A stretch of 64,000 nucleotides of DNA from Alnus glutinosa. Lineage: Eukaryota > Streptophyta > Magnoliopsida > Fagales > Betulaceae. The notes under the pieces are model-generated. The model saw only the letters and a list, made by a program, of their open reading frames with translations, was not told the origin of the DNA and did no database searches. The DNA lies in NCBI RefSeq assembly GCF_958979055.1, contig NC_084890.1, positions 25,616,616 through 25,680,615 of the forward strand, written 5' to 3'. The translations under genes were made by a program, and so were the position numbers. Positions 45,335 through 57,564 of the stretch are shown here, piece after piece (within the stretch, counting starts at the first letter, position 1; each line of letters opens with the position of its first letter).

Positions 45335-47975
45335 TGTAACATTTGTAATTAGCATTGATAGACTTGATGTGTGTGACACCAGACCTTAGTTAGCTAACCT
45401 AAATTAATGGATCAACTGAGATTCACATGAGAAATTAAAACTTTCAGCATGCTCACACAAAAATAAAAAATTGCCATGTGTCATTTAGTGCATATTTTTG
45501 CTTGATAGTTCATAGTTTTCATAAAAGTTTTTATTTTATTTTATGATTTTGGTTTTAAAATAGAATTTTAAAGTCTCATAATTCTGGAGACTTTAGAGGG
45601 TTTTTTTTTTTTTTTTTGGTTTATTCTTCCCAGATATTACTAAGCTGCATGCTTCAACTAGGGTTTCTGGTTTTTACTTGCATATATCTCCAATGGTGTT
45701 CTAAAATATCTACAAAACAGCAACAATACAATCATCCTTATCATTATTCAGAAACAAATCATGTAAACTGCACAATAAATATTCATCGTTTTCTTCCATG
45801 AAAATTTTCACAGGAAGGGCAAATTTCCCTCCACGAAAATAATAACAAAAAAGATCACACAAGTACTAAATTAACAGTAGATGGAATCTCCAGACCCAGA
45901 ATTTTGAAAATTTGCTCTCGCTCGATTTTAGTTGTGGATATGTACATAACCCAGCATTCACCATCTCCAAAAATAAGGTGTTATTTCTCCAACAAATCTC
46001 ATCTTTCAAGAAGAAGACACTACCAAAAAAAAAAAAAAAAGAGGCACATCTTGGCATTTTTATCTTTGACATTTGTAACAAATGTCAAGTTGATCTTTTC
46101 TATTGTGGCGTATTGTTGAAAATTATCAGTTAACAAAAAAATCATTCCTGGTGTTTTACAATGTGCCAAGAATGTTCAATTTCTTGGCATTTCATTTTAT
46201 TTGCCAGGAAAATTGAAAAAAAAAATAACAAATAAAAAATTCTGGCATTATGGCGACGGCATGATGAGGTCAGGAGACAAATCCTTCCTGACGTCTTAGA
46301 AACAATAGGTGATATTTGCGTTTAAAAAGTAAATCTTTCAAACAATGGTGTAAAGAAAAGTGTAATAAATATCTCTGGCTTATTACCTTTAGAAGAAATA
46401 CTTCCATCAATCAGGTTACAAAACACCCAATATTTATCCAAGTCTAGAGACTCCTCCGACTTATATTTTGTTTGAAAACATAAAATGGAGCTATGGCTCA
46501 AAACAAGGGTAAACAATCATACAAATCTTAGTTTAATAAAGTATCAAAAGCAAAAAAATAAAAATAAATAAACACATAAAGAGATTGTACAAAGTTCCAA
46601 GGAACAAAAAGCCCTGTGCAGCTTAACAATCAAACAAAAACGTGCTACATATAGAAGATAACTTACATCCATCTCAAGTTCCAACAATGATGGAGCCGCC
46701 TCCAAAAAAGCAGAGGTCAGGTCCAGCAGGATTTTTCTAAATCTTACACCTAATAGCTTCAATTGCTTTAGTCTAGCTAGTAAATGTGGTTAAGTGCTTA
46801 GATATTAAATCAACCTGAAAGACAATGGAAAGAAATGATTAACTAGAGACATGATGTTAAAAAATGATGACAAAAAGCTCAACTAAAATTTTTCCTGTGG
46901 CAATACCTGGACATACGGAGTGCACAATAATAAAGTCTCAACTAGAAAAGTCTTTTGCAAGTGAGCCAAGGACGTATGTCATTTGAGTTCTAGGATCAGA
47001 CTGCATAGTTCTACAATGAGACTGCAAAGTCATACATAGTCTAACAAGTTGTGCACTATTCTTTAACAAGACCTGCCCAAACATCTTTGCGTCGTACTCA
47101 ATTGATGCAATACTTATGCCATCATGAATTTCAACTTTTTCTAAAGGCTTGCAACAAATATCCTCAAGTGTCTCAGCCTGAGAAACCAACATCCACTAGA
47201 TAATTTCAAACGAAATGGACAAGGGCATTCGCTTATACTAAACCATTCTAAAGATGGGCAACTAGTCAAAATGTTATCCACATTCTCTTGATTTAAACTT
47301 GTCTTTTTCAATGAGAGGGATGAAAGAGAGTCCAAGCCATTGAAATTTGCTAGAATACTCAAGCTGCAAAAATTCAAAGACAAATGTTTTTTCTTTGACT
47401 TTTTCCCTGCTTGAGCAAATAGCCAATATGGAAATTTATAGAGCTCATGATACAAGTCTGACAAATGATCGTCTGCCAGGTTGATGTCAAGCTTTTGAAC
47501 TTGCATATCAATTGCAAATTGAATCCATCGATCAACGTCGCAACCATGATCACTACCCAACGGATACTCAACCCTAAAGGAATCTACCTTTTTGCCGACA
47601 TAGAGTTCTAGAATGAGATTATTGATATTATAGAAGAAAGAATGTCCACCGGCAATCTACCAGTCATATCGGCCACCGGGACAGTGCCAATCTATGTGCA
47701 CCCAAAATAACATTAACAAAATTAACTCTTGTGCATGCCAAGATTCCAAAGTAAAAGTAAGCCTTTGTTGGTAATAGAGATAAATCAATTTAGGGTGTTT
47801 ATTTAATATAGTATGAATACATAGAAATATATCTAAAACTTAAACTTACACCAAGCAATGTCTAGGGCTGAGATTGGGGCCACTTAAGTCTGGAAATTTG
47901 GTTTGTTGGCAACCGTTCCTCCATTATCTTGTCAATCTGATAATAAAGAGCAATGAAGCTCTCGATTAGTTGGCA
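45335..47975 (-). pseudogene. F-box/FBD/LRR gene, copy C (broken)
   Basis: It keeps the gene order of copies A, B and D: small first exon (about 47890-47925), main exon 46907-47691, third exon 46667-46814, and the start of the FBD exon (about 45866-46015). Faults: a TAG in the first exon; a deletion removing most of the F-box and the following region (join near 47618-47630, between the IISII part and ILELYVGK); a 4-bp CTAG insertion in the third exon (148 instead of 144 bp); frame changes near 47150; an FBD exon cut by CACTA-like DNA at 46018. LRR-type parts are still recognisable (GSDHGCDVDRWIQFAIDMQV). Confidence 0.88.
46018..46260 (+). mobile_element. CACTA-like transposon fragment
   Basis: It begins CACTACCAAAAAA. 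Within 240 bp it contains several TTGGCATTT/TTGGCACATT-type short repeats in both orientations and ends in a GCGACGGCATGATG stretch, the make-up of CACTA/En-Spm subterminal regions. The opposite CACTA end was not found, so the fragment is one-ended. Confidence 0.5.
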
Positions 47976-49750
47976 TTGCTATAATATGAATCAATTAGGT
48001 TCTAAGAAGACAATAATAAAAATCATAATGAGACAAACAACAACAAAGATAATAACAGGATAATAACGTTCCAAGGGTCTTATGATGACTTGGGTAGATC
48101 AATGAATATCCTGACTATAAGTTGATGAAGGTTTGTAAAGAAAGAAGACATTCTTTGGCTACAAGAGAGAACAAAACCAGTGTCAGATACATGTGATTTT
48201 AAAAATGAAAATAATATTAAATATGCCTACTTTTTTTTTTTACTAGTTGGGATGGCACGCGCAATGCACGTGCTTGGTTCCCTGTGTTATGTATCACTAT
48301 AATTGTTAAGATTATAATTTTAATATCATACATATATTATATTATAGAATGGATTTAATATCTAGATTATTGAACAAGTATATATTGATTTTTCTTAACA
48401 AATAAAGTAAAAAACTATAATATTAAGTAAATATGATATACCAAAAGAAAACGGAAGAGATTTAATTTAGATAGCACACATGTTGTCAATTCAAACCAAA
48501 TTGTAACAACCTATAGGTACATACAATTGTAATTCCATCAAATGTTTCTTCATTATAATGTATAATGGACCTTGAAAAGCAATGAAGTTTAGTGTAAACC
48601 ATGTTGCCATGAATAGCAAAACTTAAAAGGCATACATGCATGAATTATCACCTCAATAGCATATCTATTTTTATATTTCCCTTTCAACGGTCCTAATAAC
48701 CTGTACATAAACACTACCAAAGCAGTCTTAAAAGACAGCAACTCCGTAGCTCCATACCTGATGTATCTCTTTTTGGTTTGACATGTTGGATTATATTTGT
48801 GACAACCACTAAAGGAGTAAGCATTGCCTCTTAATGCTTTTATTACCAATTAAGGACTTCATTTTCTTTTTAGGGGGCATGAATGACGATTTCATAGACC
48901 ATGTTCTTCTCTCGAAACCACCACCAACCTGCATGTGCAACAACTCTGGTGAAGACCCGTGGGTGTACTCCCTTGTAGCTTGTGAACCAAACGCCATGCC
49001 AGTAGTATTAAATATCTGTTAACCAAACCGAAACAATAAATCAATTTGCTAAAATAGTCACGGTTCTTGGGAAAAAAAAAAAAAAAAGAGAGAGAGGATA
49101 TTTCCATCAATCTGTCTGTATTTGTTTTCTTTTTTTTCTCCCTAGCCTAAAGAGGCATGCCCTTATCTTAAATTCCAAAAAGCTCTGCTATCAAATATTG
49201 AAACTATCATCATTCATAATAATGAAACAATTATCAATTAGACATATACATTAGTTTTCAATCTACTAAAATAAAATTAAAAATAAATAAATAAATAAAC
49301 CTCCATTTCCTTGAAACAGTAAAAAAAAAAATCCTTCGGGGAACTTGCAAAAGAAGCAACATGTCCATTTAAAGCAGATGTATTTGGTGCCTTGTTCATC
49401 CACAGTATACAATTGTTCTCTTTTTGTGCAAAGTTAGTAACTTGGTAGTAAAAATCAAGGGGCAAAAGAAAAATGAGCAATAATACGTAATTCAATAAAC
49501 CAAATGCAATAAATGCAAAAATACGCAGATATTCAACAATATAGTTAGGACTTACATCTTTAGAAGGAATCATGACATTTTCATCAAATCGGAGTAGAAT
49601 TGATGATAAATATTAGGATAGAAAAAGAGAAATAAAAATGAAGTTTACTATCATATGATTGACTGCCAAAAATAGAGAAACAAATTAAAACCCAACCCTT
49701 TAGTACAGCAGACAATGAATTTCTACATTTAAAATGTAAGCGAAATTCTT
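47976..49750. other. AT-rich DNA without a supported gene
   Basis: Several short minus-strand frames look exon-like (for example 48892-49010, FGSQATREYTHGSSPELLHM). They lie beyond the stop codon of the gene ending at 49751 and I cannot link them by splice phase. A GC-richer palindromic motif GCACGCGCAATGCACGTGC lies near 48255. Confidence 0.5.
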
Positions 49751-51482
49751 TTATATAGTGACCTCTTGGTGTGCTGTACGTTTGAACTTCTCTATTTGCT
49801 TAGTTAAGCGAATCTTCTTCTGCACATACCTAAAAAGAAAAGAGAGTACATAATCAACAAAACAGAAGTTAAAAACACAGCTTTAAGCAAGTTACTGACT
49901 CTGGATAGGAAATCGCTCATACAATCAAACGCAGAAATCTTGAATACTTAGTTTTCCTTTCCTGGGAAGTCAATTCCCTCGATGTGAATTATGAATTATG
50001 ATAACAGCGAATTCAATCATTATCAATCAAACAAATTTGTTTCCGGAACTGGGTTATTGAAAATTATCTTGTGGGTTGATTTGTTCTCAGCCAAAAAACA
50101 GTCAGCCTTCAATGTTCTAACTGATTAGAACCACATAATTAATTAATTAAATTAAATTAAAGAAACAAACTGGGCCAGAAGCTAGGGGAGCACAATATTA
50201 CCAGCACCAAGCTGGAAATCATTTTGTAATTGCAATGAGGTAACCTTCTCAGGAATAAGAATATTCAGTAGCTAAGAGATCATTACCTTTCAACACTAAA
50301 ATTACTCCATAATGGCCGCAAGGAGCCAAAGGGTCTCTTTTGATTATCCATAAAACTCTGTTAATAATAGTCTCCACAAATACTAAATCAAATCCTAAAT
50401 TAAATGTCTAATGAAACAAAAGAAACAAGCAAAACGGATAATCCAAGTCATTAGCAAAAAAGTGGAGCTGTGTTTTTGTTTGGGGGGGTGGGGCAGAGTT
50501 ACAAAATTTCTCTGAAACATATACGCAGTGAAGTTCAATCATTCTGCTCCACCCTATGGATAATTGAATGCTTACAGCTGGTAATTACAAGTCGTTACAA
50601 ATTTACAGCAATAAACAGTCCTGAACAGTATCTTAATAGCATACAACACGCATATAGATAATGAAATTGGCGCAGTGAAATATAACAAGCATATAGATAA
50701 CAGAACCACATAACAGGAATAGTGATTGTCAATCAGAACTCTTCTGTTTCCTTCACACAAGATTGGTAATAATTTTACAAATATCCTAAAAAGTATTAAC
50801 AAAACTTACATTGAAACTGGAGTTGGCTAAACAAGAACTTTATCAAGCTACAACAGTATCGGCAAAAGAAAAAGGAAAAAAAAAATGATCATTATTAATC
50901 GAGTGTGCCAAAGAACCAATTGCCAGTCCTAAGGACCCTCATTACAGATATTTAGAAGTCACGCAGTAAAAGAAAAGATTAAAACTAATTTATATTTCTT
51001 ATCAAAAAAAAAAAAACTAATTTATATTTGTAGAAATAATGTGCCTCATATAAAACCTATTGAGAATAACCTTTCAGGCTTAGAGAATTCCTATATGAAG
51101 GAGAACCCACGTGATTAAATGCTTAATGATCATTACATGTAAACTCCAATCAAATGCCACTTTCCAGGCTTCTTCCCTCTAGCTACATGTGCATGCCAGA
51201 TTTTGTTGAAGATACAAAATTGAAAGAAGAAAAAAATCAATTATTCTAGCACGTCATATATTATTTGGACACCAATTTTTCGGTAATATTACTAATGCCA
51301 AATGCTCAAACATTTGAATTAGTAATTACTTAGAAAATGAAATAGCAGCACATAGAATCTCAGTGCAATGACGTAAAAAATACTTGAAGAAAGCAAATCA
51401 CAACTGTAAATACCTTCCCTCTAAAGCAAAACCATGGGCATGCCAATACCAGGAGGAGGTAATTTTGTCTGCATCTTCAGAG
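49751..51482 (-). pseudogene. Last two exons of an unrecognised gene, interrupted upstream by gypsy
   Basis: Exon 51414-51482 ends GAG GGA AG and exon 49751-49829 begins G TAT GTG CAG. Joined across a 1,584-bp GT-AG intron they read ALEGRYVQKKIRLTKQIEKF and end at HQEVTI-stop. The exact phase match and the basic/coiled-coil-like C-terminus argue that these are real exons. The upstream part of the first exon continues at 58122 on the far side of the gypsy insertion, so the present allele is broken. I do not recognise the family. Confidence 0.6.
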
Positions 51483-51746
51483 TGATATGCATCGGACTGA
51501 GGGAGCTGGGTGTACGGTTCGGACAAGGGTACCTTAATACCGGGGCTCAAGGTACCTTTCTAGGGCTGCCACGTGGTTCTCCTAGGGGAACTGAATCGGA
51601 TGTGGACACCAGCTGCATAAGGGTATTAGAGTCATTACGTTTATTTGTATGGGTCTTGTTGTAATTTCCTATATTACATTTAATTTCCTAAGACAGTTCC
51701 AGGGTGTTCTGGAACGTGCTAAGTGGGTTGTAGAGAGCTAACTTAG
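51483..51746 (+). mobile_element. Gypsy 5' LTR, right copy, 3' half deleted
   Basis: It matches 1449-1713 of the left copy (TGATATGC here, TGTTATGC there). It breaks at TTAG|GTGCTG, where gag sequence begins directly. The rest of the LTR, the primer site and the gag start are missing. Confidence 0.92.
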
Positions 51747-54700
51747 GTGCTGTCCAACAGAATTCCAGGCTTGATAGAGTATTTTCGGGTGAGCTCATTC
51801 GTCAGCGGACTCAAGGAGGAGGTGAGAATTATGGTAACAATGCTCAAACCCACGACCCTCCCAAATGCTTTTGGGTTGGCCCGATTACAAGAATAGGAAA
51901 TCTGTAGAAGAAATCGAAATTCCAAGTCCCAAAATTGGTCTTCCAAATCATTCTACCTGCGATTGCCCACCCCATCAAATACCAACAAACCTACCCATAA
52001 CCAACCAGCCACCAATCAGTTTTCCAACCCCTACCCAAACCGAAACACTACCTATCCTTACTCCGGAAACCTACCCTATCCATAAGGAGGATTTCTCGTA
52101 GTCAAATGCAGGAGAGAAGGGAGAAAGGATTGTGCTATTACTGTGATGAGAAATATCAAGCTGGGCATAAGTGCAATAAACCAAGGTTGCTTGTTCAGGA
52201 AGGAATGGAGTGGGAAGAGAAGGAGAAAACAGTGGAGGAAGAGTTGCTGGAATTCCAGGGAGTACAAGCTCAAGGTGAAGCGGAAGAGGGGGAGTTGCTC
52301 GGCATCTCCTTATATGCCTTAGCAGGAACTCCAACTCCCCGCACAATGAGGTTGATGGGAAGCATTGGTTCGATGGAAGTGGTTATTCTAATTGATACCA
52401 GAAGTACCCACAGTTTTGTGGATCCCAATGTAGCCAGAAAAGACCAACTCCCAGTTGATGAAAAGGGACAGCTGACAATGATGGTAGCGGATGGGGCTAC
52501 CCTTTCTTGCCAAGGTCAATGTAAGGTAGTGTCCATTCTACTACAGGGTTGTAAATTTTCTGCTACTCTACACCTCCTAACTCTGGGGGGTTGTGATGTG
52601 GTCCTAGGAGTTGACTGGCTGAGGTGTCTCAGACCTATTCTATGGGATTTCGGGACCCTCACCATGAAATTTCCCTATAACCATTGAGAAGTAACCTTGC
52701 AAGGGATGTCACCAGCCCCTGAATTGCTGGATGCAAAAGAGACAATGCCCAAGTCCACGGGAGCCAGCTGCAAAGGTGTGTGGGTACAGCTTATGGAGAT
52801 TACAGCAGATCAGCCCAGGACCATGTTACACGCGGCTGTCCAGGAGCTTATTGAAGGGTACCCGGAGGTTTTAAAGGAGCCAGAAGAACTACCGCCGTCC
52901 AGGAGCCATGACCATCAAATTCTCCTTAAGGATGAGGCTAAACCTACATGTGTGAGGCCCTATTACTATCCTTACTATCAAAAGGGGGAAATTGAGAAGT
53001 TAGTCCAAGAGATGTTGAGTTCGGGAGTCATTCGTCCTAGCCAAAGTCCGTACTCGTCGCCAGTGTTAGTTGTGAGGAAGGCGGATGGGAGTTGGAGGAT
53101 GTGCGTGGACTATAGGGCTCTCAGCCGAGACACCATTAAGGATAAATATCCTATCCCCAATATAGATGAACTAGTGGATGAGTTACATGGGGCAGTGATA
53201 TTTTCTAAATTAGACCTACGATCCGGTTATCACCAAATCCGGATGAAACCAGAGGATGTGCCCAAGAATGCCTTCCAGACACATGAAGGGCACTGAGAAT
53301 TTCTTGTAATGCCCTTTAGCTTAACCAATGCACCCTCTACTTTCCAAGGATTGATGAATGAGGTATTTCGACCCTATCTTAGAAAATTTGTATTAGTTTT
53401 CTTTGACGATATCATAGTTTATAGTCTGAACCTTAAGGAACATCTAAAGCATTTAAAGCTTGTACTTGAGGTTTTAAAGGAACATCAGTTATATGCTAAG
53501 GCCTCAAAATCTAAATTTGGGAGTTTGGAGGTAGATTACTTAGGCCATGTTCTGTCAGAAGAAGGAGTGAAGGTTGACCCTGCTAAGATTGTGGCTATGA
53601 AGAATTGGCCAAATCCTCGAACTCCCAAGGCCTTGAGAGGATTTGTTAAGGGCTATGGTGGAGTGGCAGCACCCTTAACGGCACTTTTGAAGAAAAATTC
53701 ATTCGGATGGAATACTAGTGCTGAAGAGGCTTTTTGAAGTCTTAAAGAATTAATGTCCACCCCACTAGTGTTGGGTTTACCCGATTTTACTAAAAGATTC
53801 ATAGTAGAATGTGATGCTTCAGGGGCGAGTATAGGAGCGATGTTAATGCAGGAGGGGAGACCTCTAGCATATTTAAGCCAAGGGTTGAAAGGGAAGAGCT
53901 TATTCTTATCCACGTATGAAAAAGAATTGTTGGCATTGGTTATGGCAGTTAGGAAGTGGAGGCATTATTTATTAGGGCAGACTTTTGTAGTTCATACTGA
54001 TCAACAGGCCTTTAAATATTTACTAGAGCAGAGAATAGGAACACCCGCCCAGCAGAAATGGGTCTATAAGCTCCTAGGCTATGACTTCACTGTAGAATAC
54101 AAAAGAGGGAGGGAGAACAAAGCTGCAAATGCCCTATCTAGGGTACCATTTGGGGAAATAGAAGCTAGTGATGTAGGAACTATGGATGAAACAGATAATG
54201 AAGCAGGTACTCATGCAGAATCAGTAGCAGAAACAGACGCTGATGCAGAAAATGCTAAACCAGAAACAAAGGCCACAGCACAGTCTAATTCAGCAGAGCC
54301 ACAGATCAACAGAGAAACAGATGCAACAAATCAATCAGACATACCCCAATCACAATTGCAAGCAATTAGCACAATCAGAGCACACTGGTTAGAGGAGCTT
54401 AGAAAGACTTATCCAGAAGATCCCATGTTACAGGAGCTACTCCATCAACTTCAGGAAGGAACCCTCAATCCAACCAAATTCAACGTGCAGAATGGACTCA
54501 TCTTCTACAAGGGGAGACTACATTTGGGCTCCTTGGTGCCAATCCAGCAGCAGATCCTGCACCAGTTTCACAGCAGTCCATTAGCTGGTCACATGGGGAA
54601 CCAAAAGACCTATTCAAAGGTGAAGAGGGAGTTCTACTGGCCTGGAATGAAGAAAGATATTCACAGCTACATCCGGGGATGTGACATATGCCAAAGGAAC

Positions 54701-55621
54701 AAAGTGGAGAACATCCATCCAGCAGGGTTATTGCAGCCACTCCCCATTCCTTCTCAGGTATGGACAGACGTCAGAATGGACTTCATAGGGGGATTGCCAA
54801 TTTCGCAAGGAAAGGATGTTCTAATGGTGGTCATAGACAGACTCAACAAATACGCCCATTTCATACCCCTAACCCACCCATACACAGCTAGAATAGTAGC
54901 TCAGCTCTTTCTCGACCAAATTTTCAAGCTCCATGGATTACCCAAATCCATAGTCAGTGACAAAGACAGAATCTTTACAAGCAACTTTTGGAAGGATCTA
55001 TTCCGTCTAAGTGGTACCGATCTCCTCTTGAGTTCGGCTTACCACCCACAGACAAATGGGCAGACAGAGATTATGAACAAAGGGTTGGAAGGGTATCTCA
55101 GGAGTTTTACAGGTGACCGACCGAAGGATTGGCTAAAATGGCTTTCACTGGCCAAATGGTCTTACAATACCTCAGAACACTCTTCTACAAAACTCACCCC
55201 TTTTGAGGCAGTTTACGGGTATCCTCCTCCACGACTTTTACCCTACGAACCTGGAACTACTAGTGTTCAGGCGGTTGAGGAAACCCTAAAGACAAGAGAG
55301 TTCATTCTCTCCTTGATCAGGGAGAACTTATAGGATGCGCAAGATAGGATGAAAGTCTACGCTAACAGACATCGCACTTCCCGTGAGTTTGAAATCGAAG
55401 ATTGGGTTTATCTCCGTCTCTGACCTTACAGACAGATGTCGCTGTCTATCCGACGTAATCTAAAGCTTTCCCCACAGTGTTATAGACCTTTTCAGGTCCT
55501 TCAGAGAATCGGACAGGTTGCCTACAAGCTGGATCTACCCCATAATTCACAAATCTACCCTGTATTCCATGTTTCTCTCCTCAAAAAACAACTTGGAACA
55601 CGAACCATTCCCTTGGTGACC
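51747..55621 (+). pseudogene. Ty3/gypsy chromovirus-type gag-pol
   Basis: One reading phase (start 52106) runs through zinc knuckle CYYCDEKYQAGHKC, protease LIDTRSTHSF (active-site glycine replaced by arginine), RT (VDYRALSRDTIKDKYPIPNI, KLDLRSGYHQIRM, FFDD box), RNase H (VECDASGASIGAML, HTDQQAFKYL) and integrase (zinc-binding H-H-C-C region around GHMGNQKTY ... CDICQR, then the D-D-E core). In-frame stops lie at 52685, 53294, 53735, 55331 and about 55422, with no frameshift between them. A short conserved RT-connection block is missing at about 53640. Gag before 52090 has stops and frame changes. The element is dead. Confidence 0.95.
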
Positions 55622-57348
55622 GGTAGTCAACTCGACTACGTGAATTTTAAATTTATATATTGAACCACTTCGCAATAGTACGAATCAATTGTACTATAGT
55701 AAGAGTTATCGAACCACAGAGATTGAGGGTTGTTTTGCGTAACGGGATACTTAAATAGTGTATTTAACTTAACTTAAAAATAAAAAAACAAAGTAAAGGT
55801 TGTAGAATTTAAGCTACAACAAGTAAGGTAATAAAGACGGAAAATGAAACGAACTTAAAAGAAACTTAGGGTATTGATCTCATCTAATCCTCAACCAATG
55901 AAATACTTAAAGTCTATATGGATCTTCCTAACATGCATGATATGAGCTTGTAATGGGCGTCAACCATTACGACGACCTCGACATGAAAATACTTTCGTTA
56001 GGACGTAGTTATAAAGCACCTAGTTTCACATCAAACACTTACCATGTAAAGATTAATCTATAATTGAAAAACGTTTATACTATCAAAGGTATGGGGGATT
56101 GATGCTCCCTAGCTTACTACTTTATAAAACATCCTAATAAGCATACACGATACATGAAAACCCTAATTAGGCCACAATGATAAGGTATCTAGTTTCACAC
56201 CGATCTATTCCATATAAAGATTAAACTACAATGGAAAGACGTTTTACACTACCAAAGGTATGAAATGACCGGTGTTCCCTAGCATACCCTATAAGGTGAC
56301 TCTAATAGGTAAACACACATCATGTTAAATAGAACCATTGCAAAAGACATCATTCTCTTTCAAGAACGTTGATTTTACTCATGAATCCAAGAAAACTCAT
56401 AGACAAGCAAATCCCTTTTTCATGAATAAATGGATTGGAATCTTGAAGACAAAACCTTTTAGCATGGGTTTTGCAATCCTCTAACCCTTCACAATCATCA
56501 AACACATCTAGAAAATCCTAAGAATATCAAGAACACTTCATGGTTTTTGGAAAATATTTTGATCAAACCCTAAGAACTAATTTAGCTAGACATGAAGTAA
56601 ACTAATCTAAGCATGATATAAAAGAAAACAGTAAAGAAAACAAGATTTAAATAAACTAATAACACTATATTAATCTAAGAAGATTCATATTACAAAAGGA
56701 AATGAAAGCATTAAAATTAACAAAGAAGATACACCTCAGAAAATGGAACCCCCAAAAGATGCATGATCTCTACCTCTCATGTTGCTCTCTATTTATAATG
56801 GAAGAGATTTACAAAATAATATCTAAAGAAGAGATAAGATAAGAGATATTTGGAAATATCTAAGATATTTTGGAAATATTTGAAAATATCTAAAAATATC
56901 TAAAAAAATATCTAGAAAATATCTAAAAAAATCTAGGACAACATTTTTCCAGATTGTTCCGAACATATCCAAACTCGATCAATCGATTATAAAGTTGATC
57001 GATCGCATTTCCCTCGATCGCATTCGTGGTTGCCCTGTCTTGATCGATCGCATCTCGCACGATCGATTTTTCTTCGACTGATAATTCGATCGATCAATTA
57101 TAAAGTCGATCGATCGATTTGCCTTAGCCGATTCTTCACTTGGCAGGAGCAACTTTGAACTCTGAAAATGATCAAATCGCCCTTGATATATTTTCAGGTC
57201 TAATTCAAGTGTTTTGAATTAGATTTCAATTAAGATCTGAAAATAAGACAAAACACAAAACTACAACAAAACGTTATATTTACAATACAAACTAGGTATA
57301 ACAAATGTAAATTAAGGGGTCTTGAATAGAATATTTCAAGACTTATTA
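55622..57348 (+). mobile_element. 1,727-bp unclassified insertion within the gypsy integrase end
   Basis: It sits between GTGACC (55616-55621) and GTGACC (57349-57354). With one mismatch the flanking match extends to nine bases, TTGGTGACC/TTAGTGACC. Removing it restores the gypsy coding phase. It has no long frame, no clear terminal inverted repeat and no poly-A. It contains imperfect direct repeats of about 170 bp (from about 56010 and 56180) and a cluster of GATCGATC motifs (56975-57120). The inner text, with ATCGAACCACAGAGATTGAG near 55710, resembles non-autonomous plant LTR-element DNA, but I cannot assign it. Confidence 0.75.
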
Positions 57349-57552
57349 GTGACCTTACCGGTCCTAACCCAAGAAGGGACCCTAACAACTGAACCAGCGA
57401 AGATACTTACCAGGAGATTGATGAATAAAGGGAACCGTGCCAGTGCGGAAGTGCTCATCCAATGGGATGGAGCTACGGAAGAAGATGCGACATGGGAGGA
57501 TCTTGAAGTACTTCAGGGGAGATTTTCGGACCTTGTGGGCAAGGTCCTTTGA
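57349..57552 (+). pseudogene. Gypsy integrase C-terminus with chromodomain
   Basis: The frame resumes the pol phase after the insertion and ends in a chromodomain-like block (VLIQWDGATEEDATWEDLEV) before a stop at 57552. A chromodomain at this position defines chromoviruses. A purine-rich tract (GGAAAGGG) precedes the 3' LTR. Confidence 0.9.
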
Positions 57553-57564
57553 TGGAAAGGGCTG

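Noticed and set aside
48892-49573. Exon-like minus-strand frames (FGSQATREYTHG, WMNKAPNTSALNG)
   Set aside because: They lie past the stop codon of the gene ending at 49751 and splice phases could not be linked; left as unsupported.
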